A DNA stretch of 64,000 nt from Filimonas sp. Lineage in GTDB: Bacteria; Bacteroidota; Bacteroidia; Chitinophagales; Chitinophagaceae. This document shows, piece by piece, positions 34,447 to 43,214 of the stretch. A program made the position numbers and the translations under genes. Positions within the stretch are counted from its first letter, which is position 1. Each line of letters starts with the position of its first letter. Location of the stretch: assembly GCA_017306865.1 (NCBI GenBank), contig JAFKHH010000014.1:248001-312000 (forward strand), written 5' to 3'. A model generated the notes under the pieces. It was not told where the DNA came from. It did no database searches and saw nothing but the letters and a program-made list of their open reading frames with translations.

Positions 34447-34849
34447 AACGAGAAGATTGAAGCGATTTTTTTCACCACATAGGGACATAGGAAAAAAGAT
34501 ACATAAGAGCAGTGCACAAAACTTCAGAATAGCCTATTTTGATTCTACAAAGAGAGGCATAAGGGCACATAGAGAGAGCCGCTTCGCGACTCATAAAAAC
34601 TCTTTTCTGTGTTTCTGTGCCTCTGTGGCAAATGTGAGTAGTGAGTGGTCAGTAGTGAGTATGTGGGAAGTCTGAATAATAACGAGATCGAAGCGATATT
34701 TTTTTCACCACATAGGGACATAGGAAAAAAGACACATAAGAGCAGTGCGAAAAACTTCAGAATAGCATATTTTGATTCTACAAAGAGAGGTATAAGGGCA
34801 CATAGGGAGAGCCGCTTCGCGACTCATAAAAACTCTTTTCTATGTTTCT
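34447..34849 (+). repeat. Direct repeat of about 168 bp, period 234 bp
   Basis: 34447-34615 and 34681-34849 are near-identical (CACCACATAGGGACATAGG, GAGCCGCTTCGCGACTCATA and ACTCTTTTCT blocks). A heptad array lies between them at 34634-34661. An inverted copy of the middle part lies at about 61200-61335. Short open frames inside are repeat by-products. Confidence 0.85.
34634..34661 (+). repeat. Heptad array, four units
   Basis: GTGAGTA, GTGAGTG, GTCAGTA, GTGAGTA; the variant unit is third of four. It lies downstream of the HD gene, same strand. Confidence 0.85.
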
Positions 34850-34979
34850 TACTGGCGCAGGGCTCCTGCCCTGTGCCTGGCTGTTACTAAGGGCAGTATC
34901 ATTATTTCACTTTTGTACAACGTACGCATTTTTATATAAGTAAAATATAGACACAGGGCGGGAGCCCTGCGCCAGTAAG
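34848..34979. repeat. MITE-like element with 28-bp terminal inverted repeats
   Basis: 132 bp. The left end 34848-34875 (CTTACTGGCGCAGGGCTCCT...) and right end 34952-34979 are inverted copies matching at 27 of 28 positions. Each end itself holds the small palindrome GGGC-N4-GCCC. The interior is AT-rich without an open frame. Interrupted relatives lie at 30254-30657 and 56484-56869. Confidence 0.85.
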
Positions 34980-35028
34980 GCATTCACGACTCACGTCTCA
35001 CGATTCACGAAGTATTGTAAAAACAAGA

Positions 35029-35049
35029 AGGCCGCCTTGTGGGCGGCCT
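35029..35049 (-). terminator. Terminator of the sigma-FecR-SusC-SusD operon
   Basis: AGGCCGCC/GGCGGCCT with a 5-base loop, then TTCTTGTTTTT on the minus strand, 32 bp after the SusD stop. Confidence 0.85.
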
Positions 35050-35080
35050 ATCACCGGATTATGCTTAACTACTCTGAAAA

Positions 35081-36676
35081 CTACCAACCCGGTGTTTGCT
35101 TGTAGATGCCGTTGCTTCTCGATATTTCATCGGGGTTTATTGGCCAAGCCATATGTTTGGCGGGATCAAAATTTCTTGCAGGCCATACGGTTTGTATCGT
35201 GTATGGTGATGCCGGATCAGTTTTGTTTGTATGAATACGACCATGTAGTGGCGTATTGATCTGTGCATAGTCACCCCATCTTTTCAGATCTGCCAGGCGA
35301 TCTGTCCATTCGCAGGCTAACTCACAACGCCTCTCATGCTTCAGGTCTTTCATTGTAGGCGATGCTATCGGGCCAAGGCCTACACGCGCACGCACTTCAT
35401 TTAGCGGCCCTGCTGCATCTCCGTTTTTACCCTGTTGTATCAACGCCTCTGCTTTGAATAACAAGATCTCAGCATATCGCATCAGCGGCAGGTTCAACGC
35501 TGTTGTAGGATAGTTACCATCAGGATTGATCTTTGTGTTGCTGCTGGACTGCCCGTTAGAACCGTAGCTGTATGGTTCCATGTATTTATTGATCTGGAAG
35601 CCGGACAAGCTGTTGGTAGAATAGTAAGTGAACGGCATGCCGAAGTATGTAAACTTGTCGTTGAATTTTAAGATGGTTGCTTCTCTCCTCGGATCATTCG
35701 TTTCATATTCATCATACAACTCTTCTGTCGGTTGAAAATAACCCCAGCCATTGTATGCGCCCCAACCTTTGTTTTCCAATACTACGCCTACAAACTCAGA
35801 GCCGCCTTGTGCGCCGGATGTTACAGACCAGATATATTCTGAACTCCAGTTGTTCGCTATGGTAAAAACAGATGTATAATTTTCTTTCGCTGTTGGTTTG
35901 CCGTTAATGAGTGAGCGTCCGCATTCATTTTTTATCCTGTCGCAAAGGTCTGGAATGAGCGCCCATTTACTGTTGTCATACTGCGCCCAGTAGGCGTATG
36001 TTTTTACAAGATAGCCCAGTGCTGCTGCTTTGTGCGCACGGCCTTTGTCAGCATCTCCGTAAGCCTGGAACAATGGTAACAGGCTGGCTGCTTTCTGCAT
36101 ATCGTCTGCTATGCGTGCATAGTTATCTGTAACAGAAGGCAACTGTGGCGCTATGCGTTTCCCATATTCTGCATTTTCCACTCCGTCATAAGGCACACCC
36201 TGTGTTTTATGTCCCCACAGGTACGCTAACCAGAAGTGCGCAAAGCCGCGAACAAAGTATGCTTCACCCAAAGAACGGTTTTTCAGGTCCTGGGAAATAT
36301 TTGTAGCTGTTTGCAAACCAGCTATTGCCTGGTTTGCTTTGTTCAGCATCGTGTACAAGTCATTCCAGCCTGTAGACATATAGCCTTCACGTCCGGAACA
36401 AACAAAGTTTTTGATATTCTCCCCATCTGCTTTACTTCTGCCTACAATAAGGTCATCACTTGCATCCTGCATCCAGAAGAGGTCTCTGCCCCAGGTAGAT
36501 TCATATCGCATTGCTACATACAATGCAGCTACACTTTTGGCCACATTGGTTTCACCATCCCATTGGTATGCTGTAGATGGTGTGCCGTTTGGCTTGGTAT
36601 CTACCCAATCCTTTTTACAAGAACTAAGCAGTAAAGTAGAAATAGAAAGCAGGTATATTACTATTGAACGTTTCAT
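35081..36676 (-). CDS. SusD/RagB-family glycan-binding lipoprotein (locus 1)
   Basis: Outer-membrane surface lipoprotein of 531 residues that caps a SusC channel. The start is the ATG at 36676; an earlier TTG is not needed. Lipobox LLLSSCKKDW (Cys about 20). Helical TPR-like pattern with SLGEAYFVRGFAHFWLAYLWG and MRYAEILLFKAEALIQQG, and the C-terminal AWPINPDEISRSNG typical of SusD. It follows SusC by 21 bp. No glycan enzyme gene is attached, so the ligand cannot be inferred; some SusCD pairs import peptides or other nutrients. Confidence 0.95.
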   Translation of the reverse strand: MKRSIVIYLLSISTLLLSSCKKDWVDTKPNGTPSTAYQWDGETNVAKSVAALYVAMRYESTWGRDLFWMQDASDDLIVGRSKADGENIKNFVCSGREGYMSTGWNDLYTMLNKANQAIAGLQTATNISQDLKNRSLGEAYFVRGFAHFWLAYLWGHKTQGVPYDGVENAEYGKRIAPQLPSVTDNYARIADDMQKAASLLPLFQAYGDADKGRAHKAAALGYLVKTYAYWAQYDNSKWALIPDLCDRIKNECGRSLINGKPTAKENYTSVFTIANNWSSEYIWSVTSGAQGGSEFVGVVLENKGWGAYNGWGYFQPTEELYDEYETNDPRREATILKFNDKFTYFGMPFTYYSTNSLSGFQINKYMEPYSYGSNGQSSSNTKINPDGNYPTTALNLPLMRYAEILLFKAEALIQQGKNGDAAGPLNEVRARVGLGPIASPTMKDLKHERRCELACEWTDRLADLKRWGDYAQINTPLHGRIHTNKTDPASPYTIQTVWPARNFDPAKHMAWPINPDEISRSNGIYKQTPGW

Positions 36677-36697
36677 AAGATTCAATTTTACCAGGTT

Positions 36698-39600
36698 TTA
36701 AAAAGTAAGTTTTACGCCGATTGCATACGCACGAGATACAGGGAACTGACCACCATCTAATCCCACACCACCCACTTCAGGGTCCATGCCGCTGTACTTC
36801 GTAATAGTAATAAGGTTGTCTCCACTTACATATACTCGCAGGTTGGTGTTCTTGATAAACTGCGGGAAGTTGTACCCGATGATCAGGCTTTTCAGGCGGA
36901 GGTAGTTACCATTTTCCAGATACCAGTTAGATGGCGTTTGGAAATTCAGGTTTGCATCGCTTGCAGATATGCGCGGAATGTTAGAACCTGTATTTGTTGG
37001 CGACCATGCGTCCAGTATTTTATCCCACCTGTTGTATCCTTGCTCAGATGCGTTGAGCGTAGACTCTTTAAATGCGTTGAACAATTTTACACCGCTTACA
37101 CCTTGCCAGAACATGCTCATGTCGAAACGCTTCCATCTTACATTCGCAGTAAAGCCGTATGTCAGCTTTGGAAAAGCGTTGCCCATATACACACGATCTT
37201 TATCATCGATCTTACCATCGCCATTCTGGTCAATGAATTTCAGGTCGCCCGCTTTTGCATTTGGCTGTATGCGGTTACCTGTAGAAGATTTATAATCCGC
37301 AGCTTCTTTATCGCTTTGGAAAATGCCTGCATTCTGAATTAACCAATAAGAATAATAAGGCTGCCCAACTGTAGAGCGATATGGAGCAATCGTTCCTCTC
37401 CATGCATCGCCATGCTGCCAGAAAGAAGAAGGGTTTTCATCTATGTATTCTACACGATTCTTCAACGTTGCAATGTTAGCACCTATCTCATACCACACAT
37501 GGCCTACAGTGCTTTTCCATGTAGCAGATACTTCCACACCCTTGTTCCTGATCTTACCCTGGTTAATCAACGGAGCGCCTAAGCCCATGGTATTAGGCCA
37601 GTTGTTATCCTGTTGTTTGATCAGGTCAAAAGTCAGTTTGTCAAAGTAGTCTACAGACACTACTAATTTTTCTTTCAATATACTGAAGTCAAGACCCAGG
37701 TCTTTTTGTTCTGAAGATTCCCATGATAAGGTTGGGTTATTGTAGCTGTTAACAGCCAGCGTATTTGATTGCGGGCCACCGTTACCAATCTGGTAGGTTA
37801 CATCAGAGTTAAGCGTCTGGTAACCGTAGTAAAGCGGCACAGAGCCTATGTTACCAATGCGTCCCCAGCTTGCACGTACTTTCAGCAGGTCTATCGCATT
37901 CACATGAAAGAAAGGTTCTGAACTTAATTTCCATGCAGCCGTTACGCCCGGAAATCCTTTGCCGCGATAACCCGGCGCCAACCTTCCGGCTATATCGTAA
38001 CGATAACTTCCCGTTACAAAATAGCGGTCTGCCCAGCTATAAGAAACCCTGCCTACGTAAGAAAGGTTCCTGTCTTTTGTATCGCTGTCAGAAGGTTTGA
38101 TGTCTGTAAAGTTGCCTGCATTCACAAAGAACTGCGCCCATGTAGCCTCGTTGTCAAATGTTTTTGCAGATGCGCTAAACCATTTGTTTGATGCTTCCTG
38201 GGCAGTTACAGAGGCCATTGCGCCTATAGTATGCCTGCCAAAATTCTTCGTATAATTTGCTGTATTCTCCCATATCCAGCTATAGTTTTTGTTGGAAGTG
38301 TACTGCAAAGTATTTTGCGTATTAGGCTTTCCCGGCTCAGTACGCTTAGGTATAAAATTTTTATATAAAGAATTGTATTGGCGGTAAGAAAAACGGGAAA
38401 GGAAAGTAAGCCCTTTCACTACGTTGGAAATTTTAAACTCCGATACCGACTGCATATCCGTTCCTTTATTATAAGGTTGGTTACGCAGTAGTGTTGCTAC
38501 CGGGTTTACCACATCCCCATGAATACCTAGGTATTGAGAATTACGTGGTCCTACGCCACCAAACGTACCGTCGTCATAGTACACGGTAGCTGCACGTGGC
38601 ATATAGATGGCAGACAGGATAGTACCATCGTAACCGCTGGAAGTACCTGTACCCCTGCTATCACTACCATTTACAAACAGGTCTTGTTTAAAACGGAATT
38701 TCGGAGAGAACTCGTACGCAGCATTGAACCTTGCAGAAATATTTTTTGCATACGTATTCAGCAACGTACCGTTGTTCTCTTCATAACGTGCAGAGAACAA
38801 GGTTGAAAATTTATCTGAACCAGCATTCACTGTTATGTTATGACGCTGCACCATCCCTGTACGAAATATGGCATCCATCCAGTTCGTCCTTGTTACCTGG
38901 TCCCAGGGGTTGATCGCCGCATTCCAGCCGTCGAGCGGCTGTAGGCCTGCGTTTTTATAGGCAAGGTTTGATACCTCAGCTTCTTTATCTGCCGTTAATG
39001 ACTGCGGCAGTTTCCATGCATTTTTTGCACCTACAAATCCTGAATACTCCACGCTTGGTTTGCCAAACGCGGCTTGCCTTGTAGTGATAAGAATTACACC
39101 GGCAGACCCTGAAAAGGCACCATAGATAGCTGCGGATGCCGCATCTTTCAACACAGTGATAGATGTTACGTCTGCAGGATTGTACGGTGCATTAGGCACA
39201 CCGTCTACTACATACAGTACGCTTTCATTACCACGAGAGCCCACACCACGTATAGTTACCGCTGGTGTTCTGTCCGGGTGTCCGCCGTCGCTTACTACCG
39301 TAACGCCCGGCACTTTACCTTGTATCATATTAGCCACATCCATTACAGGGCGCTCTTTGATCTGCGCCATATCCGGCACTTCAGACACAGCCGCCGACAG
39401 GTCTTTTTTACGCATAGAACCATACCCTACTACTACTACTTTGTCCAGGTCTGATGCTTTGTTACGCAATGTGATGCTTAACGAAATACGACCGCCTTCT
39501 TTCATTTCGTAACCAGACAGGGTATCTGTTGCATAACCTACATAGCTGATGATGAACTGGTAACCTGTAGCTACAGGCACTTTACTAAAACTGAAAATAC

Positions 39601-39793
39601 CTTTGCCATTGCTGGTTGTTGACTGGTTAAATCCATTGGATTCATTGTGCAGCACTACCAGCGCGCCTGGCAACTCTTCCCCTTTCTCATTTTTGATAAT
39701 ACCAACTGCGTTGTTGGGCGCAGTTTGTGCATTGCCCCATACTGTGCCTATCAAGAGGGGTAAAAGCAGCAGCCAACGGAATGTTCCTTTCAT
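36698..39793 (-). CDS. SusC/RagA-family TonB-linked outer membrane channel (locus 1)
   Basis: 1031 residues from the ATG at 39793 (signal peptide MKGTFRWLLLLPLLIGTVWG). Carboxypeptidase-regulatory-like domain at about 25-110, a TonB-box-like VVVVGYGSMRKKDL, the plug with IRGVGSRGNESVLYVVDGVPN and AAIYGAFSGSAGVILITT, then a 22-strand barrel ending in AIGVKLTF with terminal Phe. There is no N-terminal secretin/TonB signalling domain visible between the signal peptide and the regulatory-like domain, so the coupling to the FecR protein upstream may be indirect. Confidence 0.95.
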   Translation of the reverse strand: MKGTFRWLLLLPLLIGTVWGNAQTAPNNAVGIIKNEKGEELPGALVVLHNESNGFNQSTTSNGKGIFSFSKVPVATGYQFIISYVGYATDTLSGYEMKEGGRISLSITLRNKASDLDKVVVVGYGSMRKKDLSAAVSEVPDMAQIKERPVMDVANMIQGKVPGVTVVSDGGHPDRTPAVTIRGVGSRGNESVLYVVDGVPNAPYNPADVTSITVLKDAASAAIYGAFSGSAGVILITTRQAAFGKPSVEYSGFVGAKNAWKLPQSLTADKEAEVSNLAYKNAGLQPLDGWNAAINPWDQVTRTNWMDAIFRTGMVQRHNITVNAGSDKFSTLFSARYEENNGTLLNTYAKNISARFNAAYEFSPKFRFKQDLFVNGSDSRGTGTSSGYDGTILSAIYMPRAATVYYDDGTFGGVGPRNSQYLGIHGDVVNPVATLLRNQPYNKGTDMQSVSEFKISNVVKGLTFLSRFSYRQYNSLYKNFIPKRTEPGKPNTQNTLQYTSNKNYSWIWENTANYTKNFGRHTIGAMASVTAQEASNKWFSASAKTFDNEATWAQFFVNAGNFTDIKPSDSDTKDRNLSYVGRVSYSWADRYFVTGSYRYDIAGRLAPGYRGKGFPGVTAAWKLSSEPFFHVNAIDLLKVRASWGRIGNIGSVPLYYGYQTLNSDVTYQIGNGGPQSNTLAVNSYNNPTLSWESSEQKDLGLDFSILKEKLVVSVDYFDKLTFDLIKQQDNNWPNTMGLGAPLINQGKIRNKGVEVSATWKSTVGHVWYEIGANIATLKNRVEYIDENPSSFWQHGDAWRGTIAPYRSTVGQPYYSYWLIQNAGIFQSDKEAADYKSSTGNRIQPNAKAGDLKFIDQNGDGKIDDKDRVYMGNAFPKLTYGFTANVRWKRFDMSMFWQGVSGVKLFNAFKESTLNASEQGYNRWDKILDAWSPTNTGSNIPRISASDANLNFQTPSNWYLENGNYLRLKSLIIGYNFPQFIKNTNLRVYVSGDNLITITKYSGMDPEVGGVGLDGGQFPVSRAYAIGVKLTF

Positions 39794-39818
39794 AAATCTT
39801 GTTTTTAGTTTTGGGTAA

Positions 39819-39877
39819 GGACAATAGTATCCCTTCGCATTTTTCAATGCGTTTTTTTGAGCACTATGTTTTTGTCC
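39819..39877 (-). promoter_or_regulatory. Structured leader between FecR and SusC genes
   Basis: GGACAA and TAGT blocks (39819-39828) pair with ACTA and TTGTCC blocks (39863-39877, with a 5-base bulge) around an inner hairpin CGCATT-TTTC-AATGCG (39836-39851). It could be an mRNA processing or attenuation structure that sets the ratio of regulator to channel. Confidence 0.45.
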
Positions 39878-39880
39878 GGA

Positions 39881-40912
39881 TTACTTAGCCACTATAGAAA
39901 AACGTTTACTATTTACTTGTTGCAGTTTCAATTCATTTAGATCACAAAGCGTACCTAAGAATGACGCCAATGATTCTTTCCTGCTGTCAAACGTACCAGT
40001 GAAATCCATATTTTTTACACACGCCTGGTCATACGTTATATGCACGTTTAGTTTTCCTTGCAGTTGCTCAAACAGTTCAGACAATGGCGTTTTATTAAAT
40101 GCGAGTTGTACAACTGCAGCAACGGGCTGTACTTCCTGCCGCGATGTTCCTGCCGACCTTGCCTGGCTATTTTTTACTTGTGTTGAGAAATCAATTTTAT
40201 TGAGTGCAAGCTCTTGCCCCGGCACGAGATATACATCGTTGAAACGGCTGGTACTATCTTCCGATCTTACTACTATTTTGCCTTCATACAGGTGTATGCG
40301 TGCAACATTACTGTGCTTATCATTTACACTAAACACCGTGCCCAATGCAGTAGTGGTAATGTGGCTTGAGTGTACCACAAATGGCTTCGTCTTGTCTTTT
40401 GCTACGGCAAACGTTGCCTCTCCTATTAAATACACATCGCGCCTGTTGTTAATAAACGGCTGATGAAAACGAACTATACTACTTGCACCCAGCTTTACGA
40501 TACTGCCATCAGGTAGTGTACATTTTTTAACAGTACCTGACAGGTTTTTAAAAGACGCCATTGGCGTTTGCTCCACTGTATCTGCTATTACTACCACATC
40601 TATGCGCTCTCTTTTAGTTAAATAAAAAGAGACTGATGTGCCGATCAATACAATGATAGCTGCCGCAGCGGCCCATTTGTACCATAGTTTTCTTACAGGT
40701 GCTTTTCCTACCTGTTGTTCCAACGCCTCCTTTATTTTATAGGTAGGCGCCAGTTGCAGATCATCCGCCTCAAAGTTGTCCCAACTCTGTTCGGTCATCC
40801 ATTCCTGCATTTTACCGGGATTACTTTTGAAATATGCCGCTACCATTTCTTTTTCTTCCGGTGTAGCATTATTAGAAAGTACCCGTTGTATCAGTTGTTC
40901 TGAAATCTGCAT
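39881..40912 (-). CDS. FecR-type anti-sigma factor
   Basis: 343 residues in the inner membrane. The N-terminal cytoplasmic part (1-75) would hold the sigma factor, one TM helix is at about 80-100 (WAAAAAIIVLIGTSVSFYL), the periplasmic FecR beta domain is at about 115-230 (VKKCTLPDGSIVKLGASSIVRF), and a C-terminal DUF4974/STN-like domain at about 270-340 (TPLSELFEQLQGKLNVHITYD). The gene lies between sigma and SusC and should transmit channel occupancy to the sigma factor. Confidence 0.94.
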   Translation of the reverse strand: MQISEQLIQRVLSNNATPEEKEMVAAYFKSNPGKMQEWMTEQSWDNFEADDLQLAPTYKIKEALEQQVGKAPVRKLWYKWAAAAAIIVLIGTSVSFYLTKRERIDVVVIADTVEQTPMASFKNLSGTVKKCTLPDGSIVKLGASSIVRFHQPFINNRRDVYLIGEATFAVAKDKTKPFVVHSSHITTTALGTVFSVNDKHSNVARIHLYEGKIVVRSEDSTSRFNDVYLVPGQELALNKIDFSTQVKNSQARSAGTSRQEVQPVAAVVQLAFNKTPLSELFEQLQGKLNVHITYDQACVKNMDFTGTFDSRKESLASFLGTLCDLNELKLQQVNSKRFSIVAK

Positions 40913-40983
40913 ACTATATATTCGTTTCAGGAGAATTCATCCCCTAGTCTTTTTGAAATTATTTTTTGGTAACACGGTGCAGC

Positions 40984-41508
40984 CTAAAAAAATATGTTCA
41001 AGGCTTTGCGTAATGTGCGGATGGCTTTGGAGATATGGGCTTCAATGGTCTTTGGGGAAATAGCCAACTGGTCGCTGATCTCTTTGTGCGTAAGATGATT
41101 GATGCGGCTAAGGGTAAACACTTGTTTGCATTGCGCAGGCAACTCATTGATGGCTGTTAAAACAGTTTGTAGCTCTTCTTTATAGATAATCTTTTCCGCG
41201 TTCTTGTTCTCTGATATATATACATCACTCAATTCCTGTGTTTTACGCAATTGCTCTTTGCGTAATAAGTCTATCACTATGCTTTTAGCTATACGGAATA
41301 ACTGTGCAGAAAGTGTATGCTCATCAGAAAGGTTCTCCCTTTTTTCCCAGAGCTTAATAAAAGCGAGCTGTACGGTCTCCTCTGCGTAATAGGACGACTG
41401 TGTGTATTTATAAATGTATTGATACAACTTTTCATGGTAGGCATGAAAAGCCCTGTAATAGGCCTGCAGATTACCATCCCTTATCTCATGTACTTGCAAT
41501 TCTTTCAC
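40984..41508 (-). CDS. ECF sigma-70 factor, FecI-like
   Basis: 174 residues. Region 2 (about 20-85, YAEETVQLAFIKLWEKRENL) and region 4 (about 115-170, LPAQCKQVFTLSRINHLTHKEISDQLAISPKTIEAHISKAI) are complete and there is no extra domain. The start is a GTG at 41508; there is no ATG near it. It heads the sigma-FecR-SusC-SusD operon, so it probably drives this locus when the importer is engaged. Confidence 0.93.
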   Translation of the reverse strand: MKELQVHEIRDGNLQAYYRAFHAYHEKLYQYIYKYTQSSYYAEETVQLAFIKLWEKRENLSDEHTLSAQLFRIAKSIVIDLLRKEQLRKTQELSDVYISENKNAEKIIYKEELQTVLTAINELPAQCKQVFTLSRINHLTHKEISDQLAISPKTIEAHISKAIRTLRKALNIFF

Positions 41509-41679
41509 CTAAACAGTGTTTCTGGCGGCAAATTGCAGTGAATATTTAATATGGATGTTTATCGAAAATTATGTTAGTATTAAATCTGTTCGTTGTTAAA
41601 ACAATTGTTGCACAGTAATCGATTACCTTATAACAATACACTTAACATTCGCGTAACACAGAAAAGATTCTTTTATCAT

Positions 41680-42336
41680 TCATTTCTGTACCAGCGATAC
41701 TTTTATTGCAAAGCTTGTGTCTCTAAATGCATTTAACTTATTCAGTTCATCAAATGAAAAATCATTCCACCTGCGTTGCTCATCTTCGCGTAACCCATGA
41801 ATGGTTTCTGAATCATACCGCCATTGCATCACCCGCAGCTCTTTCAACATGCTTTCGTGTGCTTTCTTTATTTTCTTCTGGTAATTTTCAGCAGTCAGTT
41901 GCAGTGTAGCTAATTGTTGGCGCAATTGTCGTGCGTGCAGTTCTGCTATATCAAAATGCAATTGCTCATGCACTAGTAATTTTTTATTACCGAACGCTTC
42001 TGGTTTGAACCAGGAAAGATGGGGAAAGAAATAAGCTACGACGCGCACTGTCAATGAATCTTTGTTTGGCCCCCACAAGCTATCACCAATTACCATTTGT
42101 ACTTTTGTGCGGGTAGAAGCGGCTATGCGTTTATCATCAGCGTGCCTATTGATTCCTTTAAAGTCTGTAAAGTTTACCATGCGCGGCTTCCATGCAATGC
42201 TGTTTCTCGCTGAGTCTTGCGGGAATGCGCCAGTTGCAGATAAGAGAGTGAGCAGTAGAAGTATTACGCAATTTTTCAAAGCAGCGTATTTTAAGGTATG
42301 GCATGGGATTATCCTTTTGCCCCATCGTCTTCCCAC
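41680..42336 (-). CDS. DUF922-like predicted zinc protease
   Basis: Up to 218 residues, exported (hydrophobic NCVILLLLTLLSATGAFPQ). It matches the DUF922 pattern: WKPRMVNFTDFKG, the AASTRTKVQM strand, FPHLSWFKPEA, and the HExxH site in LLVHEQLHFDIAELHARQL, as in putative zinc-dependent peptidases. The start is uncertain: GTG at 42336, or TTG at 42279 just before the hydrophobic segment; no ATG is available. It is a single gene; its substrate is unknown. Confidence 0.82.
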   Translation of the reverse strand: MGRRWGKRIIPCHTLKYAALKNCVILLLLTLLSATGAFPQDSARNSIAWKPRMVNFTDFKGINRHADDKRIAASTRTKVQMVIGDSLWGPNKDSLTVRVVAYFFPHLSWFKPEAFGNKKLLVHEQLHFDIAELHARQLRQQLATLQLTAENYQKKIKKAHESMLKELRVMQWRYDSETIHGLREDEQRRWNDFSFDELNKLNAFRDTSFAIKVSLVQK

Positions 42337-42443
42337 AAGTTACAAAGTTCTATATGTTTTATATAAAAGCATTTTCTTTGCGGCAAAGGCATGACATAGT
42401 CCTGCTATATTCAAACGCAATAGATTAAATAAATACTGTATAA

Positions 42444-42785
42444 ATGAAAGAGCAACTGGCTACATTAATCCAACAGGCAAAAGACAATTCGGTTTCGTTT
42501 AAAGAGATCATTGAATTTATAGAGACTTATTACCAACATCAGCCAACCGCTTTTAAAAACGGCGACGCATATAATGAGGCTACACAAAACCAGGGTAGTG
42601 CGAAGCTTTTTACATTCGGGCAATTAAATAATTTAAGCAAAGAAGACACACTGTACTTATTTGCAGAACATTACCAGTCTGTAGTGAATACGCCGGAGGC
42701 AACAGACCACCAGAATATCAGGCAGTTTATGCAGCATGGCTGGGAAGGCATTCAGTTTGAAGGGCAGGCGTTAATTGCGAAATAA
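42444..42785 (+). CDS. HopJ-family protein
   Basis: 113 residues, cytosolic. The whole length fits the family named after a Pseudomonas type III effector: FKEIIEFIETYYQHQPTAF, NGDAYNEATQNQGSAKLFTF, and the C-terminal DHQNIRQFMQHGWEGIQFEG. Homologues are widespread in free-living bacteria, and no type III secretion genes are present, so the effector name is probably misleading; the real function is unknown. It is monocistronic and divergent from the DUF922 gene. Confidence 0.9.
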   Translation: MKEQLATLIQQAKDNSVSFKEIIEFIETYYQHQPTAFKNGDAYNEATQNQGSAKLFTFGQLNNLSKEDTLYLFAEHYQSVVNTPEATDHQNIRQFMQHGWEGIQFEGQALIAK

Positions 42786-43214
42786 GTAACAGCTATCTTT
42801 AATGCTGTTAGCAACTAAGGGTGAAGTCCAGCGGCGATGAGCGATAAATACAATAGCGACAACGTTTTTACAAAATGTACTTAGTCAACGTTAGTTATTG
42901 GAGGGTTTTGTTATAGCATAACTTATGTGTTACTTTCTTTTTCTTGAAAAAAAGAAAGTAACCAAAGAAAATTCAAGGCAAACCCGATCGCTCCGCGCGT
43001 TTTGCCTTGCCCACGCCTCCCCCTGCGTAACACATTTCCAAATAGCTTATCTCTCAGCTTATCTAATAGCAGGAGAATGAATAGCAAACATGGAAATACA
43101 CAGTAGTTAAGTTAATCACGTTGTGCGTTTTGTGGTTAGATGCTTAACTGAATAGCATTGGCATAACTCCGGTATTTTATTCTTATTCCGTTATTCAAAA
43201 AAATCACCCTACTC
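42786..43214. other. 429-bp gap with hairpin repeat copy 3
   Basis: 42925-43035 is the repeat listed separately. A TTGTGCGTTTTGTGGTTAG fragment near 43115 is the right end of a CACAAGG-type repeat. Nothing else is seen. Confidence 0.6.
42925..43035 (+). repeat. Interspersed hairpin repeat, diverged copy 3 (111 bp)
   Basis: Bounded by ATGTGTTAC (42925-42933) and its inverse GTAACACAT (43027-43035). A perfect 14-bp stem (42929-42942 with 42949-42962) closes the loop CTTGAA; after 9 bases TTCAAG (42972-42977) is the exact complement of the loop. A second hairpin is CAAGGCAAA/TTTGCCTTG (42974-42982, 43001-43009). Compared with copies 1 and 2, both loop and partner changed in a matching way. Confidence 0.85.

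Noticed and set aside
34457-34890. Two open frames of 72 and 81 codons with related products
   Set aside because: They are translations of the same duplicated non-coding repeat, with Arg/His/Ser-rich composition and no homologue pattern.
36938-39818. Several plus-strand open frames over SusC
   Set aside because: All are antisense shadows of the SusC reading frame, with biased residue composition and no recognisable domains.
39836-39858. Plus-strand intrinsic terminator (CGCATT hairpin with seven T)
   Set aside because: No plus-strand gene ends here; the hairpin lies within a minus-strand operon, so it is treated as part of a leader structure.
42444-42785. Type III effector
   Set aside because: The HopJ family is widespread in bacteria without type III secretion and no secretion genes are here.
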